From positions 1 through 21,841 of the forward strand of contig CAAGLC010000044.1 of the NCBI GenBank assembly GCA_900770685.1: a DNA stretch of 21,841 nucleotides, given 5' to 3'. The DNA is from Clostridia bacterium (GTDB taxonomy: Bacteria > Bacillota > Clostridia > Christensenellales > Borkfalkiaceae). Under the pieces are notes generated by a model, which saw nothing but the letters and a program-made list of their open reading frames with translations, had not been told where the DNA came from and did no database searches. Each line of letters begins with the position of its first letter. Within the stretch, counting starts at the first letter, position 1. The translations under genes were made by a program, and so were the position numbers. Shown in pieces: positions 1-6,879 of this stretch.

Positions 1-879
1 CAACGTACAAGGTATAGTAAATTCCGCACGGAAAACGGGGAAGTTCTTCACAAAACGGGCATTCACGAAAGTAGCGACGTTTGGACGAAGAAATTAAAAT
101 GTAGATGCGGTTATAAAATGCGCAAAAACAAATGGCGCAAGAATAAAAACGGCGAAGTCATCTATGGATATAAATGCTATAACCAACTTAACTATGGTTC
201 TAAGGATGTTAGAATTGAAGCAGGGATTGACGATTCAAAAAGTTGTAATCTTAGAGAAATATGCGATTGGAAATTAGAAATGATGGCAAGGCATATTTTT
301 GCAGGGTTATGGGGTAACAAGAAAGATATTCTAAATAACGTGTCGTCTTTATATCAAATCGGTGTGTTTCAAGAATATCAAAAAGCGGCGGAAATTAAGG
401 CAACGGTTGATAAAGAGATAGCAAAGTTAGACGAAAAACTAAAACGCTTAACTCGTATGCGCTTGGAAGACGAAATCCCGAAAGAATCTTACTTAGAACT
501 CAAAAAGGAAATTGAGCAAGAGAAAATCGAACTTATAAACAAAAGGCGTATTCTTGATGCGGGGATGGTTCCAAACGAAGACGGGGAAGAAGAGCCTGCA
601 AAAAAGGTGGAAGACTTCTTGTTGTCGAAAATGGATTTTACCGAACACTACGTAGATAGAGAAGTGATTAAACAGTTCGTTCATACCATTGTTCCCGTAA
701 CGGAAACGTGCTTTAATTGGTATATGAATTTTGACTTAATTGACGTGCCAAACGATATGAAAAAGTTGGTATGGGAATTTACGATTGATTATAAATCGGC
801 AAGGTCTTATAGAAAGGAAAAAGACGGTATGCTTAGACCAAATCAATGGCAAGATTTGACGGTAAAGGTGTTTATATAA
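1..879 (+). CDS. Large serine recombinase, C-terminal part (5' end outside window)
   Basis: The frame is open from base 1, so this is the 3' part (292 codons) of a longer gene; the ATG at 118 is internal. Seen: a zinc-ribbon-like segment (CRCG near residue 35, a matching KCYN about 25 residues later, another Cys further on), then a long charged helix (roughly residues 125-185, rich in K/E/L) expected to form a coiled coil, then a short basic tail. Zinc ribbon followed by coiled coil is the C-terminal architecture of large serine integrases and transposases (phiC31/TnpX type), which cut and rejoin DNA at att sites; these domains bind the site and control direction. The catalytic serine domain lies upstream and is not visible. 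Such genes usually sit at one end of an integrated element. An active integrase or a relic are both possible; this part has no frameshift or internal stop. Confidence 0.85.
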   Translation, partial: QRTRYSKFRTENGEVLHKTGIHESSDVWTKKLKCRCGYKMRKNKWRKNKNGEVIYGYKCYNQLNYGSKDVRIEAGIDDSKSCNLREICDWKLEMMARHIFAGLWGNKKDILNNVSSLYQIGVFQEYQKAAEIKATVDKEIAKLDEKLKRLTRMRLEDEIPKESYLELKKEIEQEKIELINKRRILDAGMVPNEDGEEEPAKKVEDFLLSKMDFTEHYVDREVIKQFVHTIVPVTETCFNWYMNFDLIDVPNDMKKLVWEFTIDYKSARSYRKEKDGMLRPNQWQDLTVKVFI

Positions 880-1064
880 CATAAGAATGATAAGGGAAAA
901 ACTTAAAAAAATTAAAACTGAATACAACCGCTACGGCGGATAAATATATGGATAATAATATCGTGATAACAGCCTAAGATTAAACGGGCAATTTGTCGCT
1001 AAGGGCAAAAGATAACGAGCACAAGCTAATATCAAAAATCCTAGAAAGTAATTAAAACAAACAA
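880..1064. other. Gene-poor gap beside the recombinase; possible element end
   Basis: No convincing gene is present. Two tiny frames occur (887-943 encoding 18 residues, 948-977 encoding 9), the second with a GGCGG-like site in front, but neither is recognisable. The hexamer GATAAC occurs twice. Integrase genes commonly end close to an attachment site, so the right end of an element could lie here; this is inference, as no att core can be identified from one copy. Confidence 0.3.
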
Positions 1065-1100
1065 AAAATTCTCCGAGAAAATCTCGGAGAATTTTATTTT
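1065..1100. terminator. Bidirectional intrinsic terminator
   Basis: AATTCTCCGAGA (1067-1078) pairs with TCTCGGAGAATT (1082-1093) around a 3-base loop. T-rich sequence follows on the plus strand and an A-run precedes it, so the hairpin can end transcripts from both sides. It lies between the recombinase gene (plus) and the convergent glycoside-hydrolase-like gene (minus). Confidence 0.9.
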
Positions 1101-1164
1101 TTTAAATTATTTATTAAAAAGTTATGCGTTATCTTAAAATTTTATTAACGGCTTATTCGTTAAT

Positions 1165-3114
1165 TTATATTATGAAGAAGGCTTCGGGTCTTAAGGTTAA
1201 AAGTTCGCAGTCGATAACGATTTTATCGTTATTTTGCTTAAATCTAACTTTCTCTCGCTTTCCGTTTGGAGTTAGTCTTTCTACTTTTTTGACCTTTTTA
1301 TCAACGCCTAAAACGATTTTTTCTATCGGGTCGAAAGCGGTACTCGTTAGACAAACGAAGAGTTCGTTTTTAGAAGTATAACCGGCTTTAAGGTATATTT
1401 CCTCGTCGCCAACGTAGTAAACGGGGAGTTCTCCCATGTCCTTAAACAAGTTTACGATTTGTTCCTTTCTCGATTGATTCAAAAAAGAATACGCCTCGCT
1501 AATAACGTGTCTTGCCAAAGGTGTCCCACTAAAGGTAACGATAGTTCCACCGAGTTTGTTTTTATAAACAACTGAAGCGGGGAAAAGATTAGTAAAGTTC
1601 TCTCTATCCGAAGTCGTATAAGCAAAAGACTCTATCTTGACGTCGCTAGACAAAGGAATTAATTGTTTTCCCTTAACTTGTTTGCCTATTTTATTACCGT
1701 TAGACAGCAGAATTTCGCCTTTTATTGCCGTGCCTTTCCACTCCTTAACGTCAACTCCGATAAGTTCGATAAACCCTCTTTTGATTAGACATTCGGCAGT
1801 ATCTGAAGCAAGGAATACTTTGCTACTTAATAATTTTTCAATTTCTTGATCGGAAAAGGACTCTAAGCAATTTCCCTCAAGGCAGGTAACGCCACCTTGC
1901 TGACTCGAAAAATACATAGGGACGCCAATTCTTTCAAAAACGCATTGTCCCCAGTAAAAACTACATCTCTCAGTATCCAAAAACGAAGCGTCGGGGGATT
2001 TCGGCCAATACTTAAACAACGGAATTCTTGCTCCACACCACTTTATATCTTTAACTATTTTCGCAAGTTGATCGTATAGGCCACTATATTTTTTGAGCGT
2101 GGTTCTATAAGCAACGCCACTTTCCGGTTCAAATGCAGTTAGTCTAGTTATCCATTGTTTTGCGCCACCACAACCTTCTAAAAGCGAACCAACGAAGTGC
2201 GTGTGAAGGGCAAGGGCGCTAGTTGAATATCTATTCTGAGGGCAGGTGTCCGTTTCTGCAAGGAAAACGTCCACTTTATCGTTTACTCTGTCTAATTCTA
2301 ACGCCGCTCTCCAAAACGTCGTGCTGTAATATTTGGTGCTTGAACTTGAATATCTGCTATTGGAAATTCTAAGTATTGAGGGATTATTTTCACCGGCTAA
2401 GATTTTGCAAGCGTCAACCGCTTCGCAACCGGAGGTTTGGCAAAGCGAACCCGGAATAGATGGGTTAACGCTATCTATACCGGCGCGAATAGTTTTTGCC
2501 GTCAAAATTAAAGAATCAATGTTAACGTCGCAGAAAATTTTCCAGTATTTTTCTGCTTGTTCAGTTTTTTCTGAGCACGCTTCAACGAGTTGTTCTCTAG
2601 TAAAATTCGTGCCTGCACGTTTGTTAAATTCTGCAAGGTGAAGGGGACAAGCGCAACCTTTAGTAGATCTTGAAAGCAATCTAAAATCGTCGTCAATCAT
2701 TATATGAGCGGGGTTATGAGAAGCAATTGTTGCCATAGCGTCGAACATATATTGTCTAAAACCATCGTCATAGGGGCAAACCGTACCAAGCGAAGCGCTT
2801 CCGTCCTTAAAAGAGATGGTTGGTTGATAAGGTGGAAATTCTGCGAGCGTGTATCCGTGACCTATGGTTGCTTGAACTAAAATTCCACAAGGGATATTAA
2901 GTTTATCAAGCCTAGCCTTAAAAAGATCAAACTTTTTGCACATAAGTTCGGCTTTGTTGCGAGGGGGATTGCCTTCTGGCGTTAGCATCATCATAAATAA
3001 CGCGCAAGAACATATTCCACTTTCATATTGCTCTTTTATGTCTTGAACGAAAAAGTCAATATGCTCTACGTCTAATGGTATTATGCTAAATAATTTTAGA
3101 TTTGAAGACTTCAT
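1165..3114 (-). CDS. Predicted TIM-barrel glycoside-hydrolase-like protein
   Basis: A 649-residue protein without signal peptide or membrane helix, so probably cytoplasmic. The N-terminal ~390 residues look like an (alpha/beta)8 barrel of the GH42/GH-A kind. Acidic motifs at strand-end-like positions, HIMIDDDF (near 138-145) and FLAETDTC (near 285-292), are plausible active-site segments. A middle segment (about 395-510; FSDQEIEKLLSSKVFLAS, RGFIELIGV) resembles the second, flavodoxin-like domain of GH42-type beta-galactosidases, and the C-terminus ends in a beta-rich domain with an LTPNGKREKV-type segment. Substrate and family cannot be assigned and activity is unproven. AGGAG precedes the ATG and a consensus promoter lies upstream; the gene is transcribed alone, with no sugar transporter or regulator nearby. 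It lies next to the probable element end, so it could be element cargo or the flanking chromosome. Confidence 0.7.
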   Translation of the reverse strand: MKSSNLKLFSIIPLDVEHIDFFVQDIKEQYESGICSCALFMMMLTPEGNPPRNKAELMCKKFDLFKARLDKLNIPCGILVQATIGHGYTLAEFPPYQPTISFKDGSASLGTVCPYDDGFRQYMFDAMATIASHNPAHIMIDDDFRLLSRSTKGCACPLHLAEFNKRAGTNFTREQLVEACSEKTEQAEKYWKIFCDVNIDSLILTAKTIRAGIDSVNPSIPGSLCQTSGCEAVDACKILAGENNPSILRISNSRYSSSSTKYYSTTFWRAALELDRVNDKVDVFLAETDTCPQNRYSTSALALHTHFVGSLLEGCGGAKQWITRLTAFEPESGVAYRTTLKKYSGLYDQLAKIVKDIKWCGARIPLFKYWPKSPDASFLDTERCSFYWGQCVFERIGVPMYFSSQQGGVTCLEGNCLESFSDQEIEKLLSSKVFLASDTAECLIKRGFIELIGVDVKEWKGTAIKGEILLSNGNKIGKQVKGKQLIPLSSDVKIESFAYTTSDRENFTNLFPASVVYKNKLGGTIVTFSGTPLARHVISEAYSFLNQSRKEQIVNLFKDMGELPVYYVGDEEIYLKAGYTSKNELFVCLTSTAFDPIEKIVLGVDKKVKKVERLTPNGKREKVRFKQNNDKIVIDCELLTLRPEAFFII

Positions 3115-3141
3115 AAAAAACTCCTATATAACTTAAAAGTC

Positions 3142-3170
3142 ATTATAGCACCGAAAAGTGTAAAAATCAA
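3142..3170 (-). promoter_or_regulatory. SigA-type promoter of the glycoside-hydrolase-like gene
   Basis: Read on the minus strand: TTGATT (3170-3165), 17-base spacer, TATAAT (3147-3142), then an AGGAG ribosome site (3125-3121) before the ATG at 3114. The -10 is a perfect consensus and the spacing ideal. Confidence 0.8.
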
Positions 3171-3224
3171 TAATAATTGCGAAGAAGAATAGCAATAGCC
3201 AGTAATTTATTATTAAAAGGCGAA

Positions 3225-3243
3225 CTCTATGCATAAAATAGAG
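3225..3243 (+). promoter_or_regulatory. Small hairpin immediately before the alr start
   Basis: CTCTAT (3225-3230) pairs with ATAGAG (3238-3243) across a 7-base loop, ending one base before the alr ATG. No good Shine-Dalgarno is visible upstream of alr, and only a weak -10-like TATTAT (3208-3213) without a matching -35. The hairpin may affect initiation but is short enough to arise by chance. Confidence 0.3.
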
Positions 3244-3244
3244 C

Positions 3245-4258
3245 ATGCGAAACGTTTGTGAAATCAATATAAAAAATTTAATATATAACGCTAAACGAAT
3301 AAAAAAACTCTTACCTAAAGATGTTAAATTTAACGCCGTAGTAAAAGCCGATGCTTACGGGCACGGATTGGAAAAGGTTGCTAGCGCTCTTTATCCTTTG
3401 GTCGATTGTTATTCGGTTGCGTTAGTTGAAGAAGGGGTTAGTTTAAGAAATAGTGGAATCGATAAGGAAATTTTAGTGCTTATTCCGTTAGATAGAAGCG
3501 AAATTGATAGGGCGATAGAATACAATCTGACGCTAACGGTGACTAGCGAAAGGGAGTTAAAAGATATTAATGAAATTGCCAAAAAAAGAAATGCCGTTTG
3601 TTCCGTTCACGTTAAGGTGGATACGGGGATAAATAGACTTGGTGTTTCCGATTTAGACGAGTTAGAAAAAATCGTGAAATCTCTATCTGTTAAGAGAAAC
3701 GTTAAACTTCGTGGACTTTTTTCGCATTACGCCTGTCCTGAAGACGATGATTCGCTAAAAAACGCTACTGATAAATTTTTGCTTGCAATTGAAAGGGTTA
3801 AGAGATATAATAATAAGGTAGTTTGTCACGCATCGGCTAGTGGAGGCTTTTTAAGGGGTAAGTTTTTCGATATGGTTAGAATAGGTATTCTGCTTTATGG
3901 CTATAAACCCTTTAATAGTGATTTAATCAAGGTTAAACCGGTGATGAGAATTTATGCAAGAACGCTAAAAGTTAGGTCTCTAAAAAAAGGACAAAGCGTT
4001 TTATACGGTATTAATCCTATGGAAGAAGCAACCGAATTAACCTTAGTGAGATACGGTTATGCGGACGGGTTGGAGCGAAAAAAGGTTTGCGGGCAAATAA
4101 ACAATCGTTGTATGGATATAACTGCCGTACGTGGTAAAAAAGGTAAAAGGTTTTGCGTCTTAAAAGATGCTAACCTTTTAGCAGAAGAATACCAAACTAT
4201 AACGTACGAAATTTTAACGAAATCGGCTATAAGAGCGGAAAAGATTTACGTTTATTAG
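3245..4258 (+). CDS. alr: Alanine racemase
   Basis: PLP-dependent enzyme that interconverts L- and D-alanine, supplying D-Ala for peptidoglycan; cytoplasmic. The catalytic lysine is K34 in VVKADAYGHG; the substrate-side tyrosine lies in VLYGIN, directly before the VRYGYADGL segment, and the arginine contacting the pyridine nitrogen in VRIGILLYGY. The C-terminal beta domain keeps CMDI and the closing YEILTKSAIRAEKIYVY but is compact: 337 residues in total against about 370-390 in most homologues, the loss falling between CMDI and YEIL. An in-frame TAG at 3239-3241 makes the ATG at 3245 the first possible start; its ribosome site is poor. It heads the run alr, membrane protein, rsmD, coaD. A sporulation-specific racemase is possible, but nothing in the sequence proves it. 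Confidence 0.93.
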   Translation: MRNVCEINIKNLIYNAKRIKKLLPKDVKFNAVVKADAYGHGLEKVASALYPLVDCYSVALVEEGVSLRNSGIDKEILVLIPLDRSEIDRAIEYNLTLTVTSERELKDINEIAKKRNAVCSVHVKVDTGINRLGVSDLDELEKIVKSLSVKRNVKLRGLFSHYACPEDDDSLKNATDKFLLAIERVKRYNNKVVCHASASGGFLRGKFFDMVRIGILLYGYKPFNSDLIKVKPVMRIYARTLKVRSLKKGQSVLYGINPMEEATELTLVRYGYADGLERKKVCGQINNRCMDITAVRGKKGKRFCVLKDANLLAEEYQTITYEILTKSAIRAEKIYVY

Positions 4259-4269
4259 CGGAGGATATT

Positions 4270-4857
4270 TTGAAATATTTACTAAGGCTTACGATAATTC
4301 CAATCGTATATATTTTTTTCATTGACTTTATATCAATAGGATTAGATAGTTTAGACACGATAGGAGAGGTTGCAAAGATAATAATTAACGCCCTATGTCT
4401 TATTCTTTACGGGTACGTAGTATTTAAGATTATGCAGAAAGAGGGCGAGGAGGCCGGTTCGTATCTTATAAAAAACAATTATACGCGTAGAGAGATGATT
4501 AGAACGGGTAACGTTGTGGAAATTAAAACGGCTAAAGAGTATAGGTGGTGGAAAGGTTTTGCTACGGGGCTTTTATGTCTTGTTCCACTATTCGTGTGCT
4601 TAGTTTGGCACTTAATTATTAGAACGCCTAATGAAAACTCGCCGGCAAGTATTATAGCGCAATTGATATACGTTCTCTTTTATAGATTTTTAGGCTCGTA
4701 TCAAGATTCTGCACCGTCGACCATCTTTTACGGACTACCTATCGCTATTATAGGTATGGAACTTATCACTGGCGTTCCGTATATTCTCGGCGCGGTTAAG
4801 AGAAGAAAACAACAAGAAAAAATCAAAGAACTCGAAAGAGAATTACACGGAGAATAA
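4270..4857 (+). CDS. Unknown four-helix membrane protein
   Basis: A 195-residue protein I do not recognise. It starts with TTG, supported by a strong GGAGG at 4260-4264 with five bases before the start. Hydrophobic segments lie at about residues 5-25, 33-54, 95-117 and 150-173. A charged stretch (about 58-92, including RREMIRTGNVVEIKTAKEYRWWKG) separates the helix pairs, and the tail from about 175 is highly charged (KRRKQQEKIKELERELHG) and probably a cytoplasmic helix. It lies 11 bases after alr and 2 bases before rsmD, so it is co-transcribed with them; position alone does not indicate a function. Confidence 0.8.
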   Translation: MKYLLRLTIIPIVYIFFIDFISIGLDSLDTIGEVAKIIINALCLILYGYVVFKIMQKEGEEAGSYLIKNNYTRREMIRTGNVVEIKTAKEYRWWKGFATGLLCLVPLFVCLVWHLIIRTPNENSPASIIAQLIYVLFYRFLGSYQDSAPSTIFYGLPIAIIGMELITGVPYILGAVKRRKQQEKIKELERELHGE

Positions 4858-4859
4858 AA

Positions 4860-5393
4860 TTGAGAGTTATTGCAGGTCAATACAAAGGAAGAAAACTTGC
4901 AGAATTTAGGGGAACGGAAGTACGTCCTACTTCCGATATGGCAAGAGAAAGCCTATTTAACATACTAAGGGACAAGGTTAACGGCTCGTCCTTTTTAGAT
5001 GCCTTTTGTGGAACGGGCGCAGTTGGTATTGAAGCGTTGTCCCGTGGCGCGAAAAAGGTATGTTTTAACGATTTATCAAAGGATAGTATTAATATTTTAA
5101 GAAAAAACCTATCTTCTATCGGTAATCCTTTAGGAGTTACCGTTAAAAACGGAGATGCGGTTTGGTTAATGAATAATTCTTTCGACAAGTTTGACATAAT
5201 ATTTTTAGACCCACCGTATAAAGATTTTGTTAAAAAAGAGTGTTTAACCGCTTCAGTTAAATGCTTAAATCAAAACGGGATAGTTGTTTTAGAAGACGAA
5301 AAATTTATTGATTTTGAAGTTGAAGGTTTAGTTTTATACGACCAAAGAAAATACGGTAGAGTAAAATTTTCTTTTTTCAAAAAAGGAGAGTAA
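4860..5393 (+). CDS. rsmD: 16S rRNA (guanine966-N2)-methyltransferase
   Basis: S-adenosylmethionine-dependent enzyme that methylates G966 of 16S rRNA in the assembling 30S subunit. Seen: N-terminal MRVIAGQYKGRKL and VRPTSDMARESLFNIL (residues 21-36), the SAM-binding loop FLDAFCGTGAVGIEALSRGA (45-64), and catalytic DPPY (117-120). At 177 residues it is near the family norm. The start is TTG, two bases after the stop of the previous gene, with GGAG at 4849-4852 lying inside that gene's end. rsmD followed by coaD (and then ylbJ) is a conserved order in Firmicutes (B. subtilis ylbH-ylbI-ylbJ), kept here except that ylbJ is inverted. Confidence 0.95.
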   Translation: MRVIAGQYKGRKLAEFRGTEVRPTSDMARESLFNILRDKVNGSSFLDAFCGTGAVGIEALSRGAKKVCFNDLSKDSINILRKNLSSIGNPLGVTVKNGDAVWLMNNSFDKFDIIFLDPPYKDFVKKECLTASVKCLNQNGIVVLEDEKFIDFEVEGLVLYDQRKYGRVKFSFFKKGE

Positions 5394-5396
5394 AAT

Positions 5397-5891
5397 ATGA
5401 AAGTTTGCCTGTTTGCAGGCACGTTTGACCCAATTACTATCGGGCATTATCACACGGTAACAGGTCTTCTTAACGACTACGACAAGGTAATAGTAGCGAT
5501 AGGAGTTAATCCCGACAAGACGCCGTTTTTTAGTTTAGAAGATAGGCTAAGTTTTTTAAGGCTCGCTTTTTCAGACTGCGATAGGGTTGAAGTTGATAGT
5601 TACGATGGTTTGACCGTAGATTATATGAAAAAGCGAAAAGTCGTAGATTTGGTTAGAGGGATAAGAAACGGCGTAGATTTAGAGTACGAACAAAAAAATC
5701 ACGCGCTCAGTAAAGAGATATATCCACTCCTTAACACCGTTTACGTTTCGGCAACGAGCGAAGATAAAAATATAAGTTCAACTTCGGTTAGAAAACTTAT
5801 AGAAAAAGGCGAAGATTTTAGAGAGTTGGTGCCGAAAAGCGTTTACGATGCGGTTAAAAAAGCAGTAGAGAAATTAAAAGAGAATAAATAA
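5397..5891 (+). CDS. coaD: Phosphopantetheine adenylyltransferase
   Basis: Transfers AMP from ATP to 4'-phosphopantetheine, the penultimate step of coenzyme A synthesis. The nucleotidyltransferase signature FAGTFDPITIGH (residues 6-17) is present, with H17 of the T/HxGH motif, then RGIRNGVDLEYE and the C-terminal ISSTSVR segment that binds the ATP phosphates. Its 164 residues match the family. AAGGAGAG lies just before the ATG, three bases after rsmD. The last 38 bases overlap the end of ylbJ on the other strand, so the operon has no free terminator space behind it. Confidence 0.96.
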   Translation: MKVCLFAGTFDPITIGHYHTVTGLLNDYDKVIVAIGVNPDKTPFFSLEDRLSFLRLAFSDCDRVEVDSYDGLTVDYMKKRKVVDLVRGIRNGVDLEYEQKNHALSKEIYPLLNTVYVSATSEDKNISSTSVRKLIEKGEDFRELVPKSVYDAVKKAVEKLKENK

Positions 5892-6825
5892 GATTAATTA
5901 CCGTCAGAAGTATCTTGGAAATCAAGAACGGGGCGGTTTTTATTTTGGCTTTTTTCAAGAACGCAACCGACTGAAATATGGTTGAAAGGCCGGAAAAGCC
6001 ACAAAGCATAGCGCAAATACAAAAACTTAATTTTGAAACGCCGAAAAGAGATGCGGTTTTAACTCCCTTAGTGTTTTCAAATATTCCAAAAACTATCGCT
6101 TTGCTTAGGTTTTGGTCGTTAACTATGCCGTTAAGTAAACTTAAAATGGGATTAAAAACACCGAGCGAGAATAAAACTTCTACTAACAGATAAAATACGG
6201 CGATTAAACCACCTACGAATAGAGCCGAGTTCACGGCGGAAAGAACGCAGTCGTAAATAACGTTCTCGCTTGTCTTTGCCTTTATCACGGTTAAAGACGG
6301 TGGGCAATTTCTTTTATAAAAGGAAAAACCAACGCCTAAGGTAATAGAAGAAAGAATATGACAAAGATAAAGGGCAACACCGAAAGTTATATCGTTAAAC
6401 ATTAGTCCCCCCACCGAAGAAATTACGAAAGCGGGGGAACTTGTAGAGCAAATTACCGAAGCCCTTTCGGCTTCAGCCTCGTTTATGAGCGATTGAGAGC
6501 GAAACTCGGAAATTAGAGACGAGCCTATGGGATAGCCTGATATAAGGCTCATAAAAAGCGCGTATCCACACGCTCCGTTTATCTTAAAGACCTTGCTGGT
6601 TACGGGGGAAATAAGCTTCGCAAATCTTCCCGTTCCGTTTAGAAAAGATAGAAGAGTAGAAATAAAAAACAACGGGAATAACGAAGGCAAAACGCAAACG
6701 AAATACATTTTAATTCCTTCAGTCGTAAAAGTGGAAAACGGCTGGTTTATTATAAGAATTACGGCGAAGGAAAGTGCTAGAATAAACGGTATGAAATCTA
6801 ATGGTTTTAGTAATACTTTGTTCAT
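5854..6825 (-). CDS. ylbJ: Sporulation membrane protein of the YlbJ/SpoVV family
   Basis: A 323-residue, strongly hydrophobic protein with about eight membrane segments and the nucleoside-transporter-like gate fold, e.g. VCVLPSLFPLFFISTLL (near residues 43-59), the conserved loop LISGYPIGSSLISE and the SSPAFV segment. In B. subtilis the homologue (renamed SpoVV) is made in the mother cell under SigE and carries dipicolinic acid across the outer forespore membrane. Synteny with rsmD and coaD supports the call. It is shorter than the B. subtilis protein (about 400 residues), and its final residues (IYSLLISLLLF) are encoded antisense to coaD. No Shine-Dalgarno precedes the ATG; a SigE-like promoter ends six bases before it. 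The C-terminus may be naturally short or slightly eroded. Confidence 0.88.
   Translation of the reverse strand: MNKVLLKPLDFIPFILALSFAVILIINQPFSTFTTEGIKMYFVCVLPSLFPLFFISTLLSFLNGTGRFAKLISPVTSKVFKINGACGYALFMSLISGYPIGSSLISEFRSQSLINEAEAERASVICSTSSPAFVISSVGGLMFNDITFGVALYLCHILSSITLGVGFSFYKRNCPPSLTVIKAKTSENVIYDCVLSAVNSALFVGGLIAVFYLLVEVLFSLGVFNPILSLLNGIVNDQNLSKAIVFGIFENTKGVKTASLFGVSKLSFCICAMLCGFSGLSTIFQSVAFLKKAKIKTAPFLISKILLTVINLIYSLLISLLLF
5900..5944 (+). terminator. Possible coaD terminator embedded in ylbJ
   Basis: ACCGTC (5900-5905) can pair with GGCGGT (5932-5937, one G-T pair) around an inner CTTG/CAAG hairpin (within 5914-5926), followed by TTTTATTTT. It would end the alr-coaD transcript while lying inside the antisense coding region of ylbJ. 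The stem is short, so this is tentative. Confidence 0.3.
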
Positions 6826-6831
6826 ATTTTT

Positions 6832-6859
6832 ATTATATTAGCGCTTGAAAAAAAATATG
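6832..6859 (-). promoter_or_regulatory. SigE-like promoter of ylbJ
   Basis: On the minus strand CATATT (6859-6854) matches the SigE -35 consensus (KMATATT core); a 14-base spacer leads to AATATAAT (6839-6832), which matches 6 of 8 positions of the SigE -10 CATACAAT. The element ends six bases before the ylbJ ATG. No SigA -35 stands at the right distance from this -10. B. subtilis ylbJ belongs to the SigE regulon, and sigE lies in this window. Assignment is from consensus matching by eye. Confidence 0.6.
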
Positions 6860-6873
6860 GGATATGTTAAAAT
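6845..6873 (+). promoter_or_regulatory. SigA-type promoter of rarA-tex
   Basis: TTGAAA (6845-6850), 17-base spacer, TAAAAT (6868-6873). The predicted transcript start falls on or next to the rarA ATG at 6880, and no Shine-Dalgarno is present, so the mRNA may be leaderless. The -35 lies within the spacer of the divergent ylbJ promoter. Confidence 0.7.
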
Positions 6874-6879
6874 ATTTTT

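Noticed and set aside
118..879. Recombinase gene starting at ATG 118
   Set aside because: The frame is open to the left edge and the upstream residues continue the zinc-ribbon region; the ATG is internal.
887..977. Two tiny frames (18 and 9 residues) after the recombinase
   Set aside because: Too short, unrecognised and without supporting conservation; possibly debris of the element.
1124..2641. Plus-strand frames opposite the glycoside-hydrolase-like gene
   Set aside because: Shadow frames with no recognisable protein; the minus-strand frame is long, has a promoter and a ribosome site.
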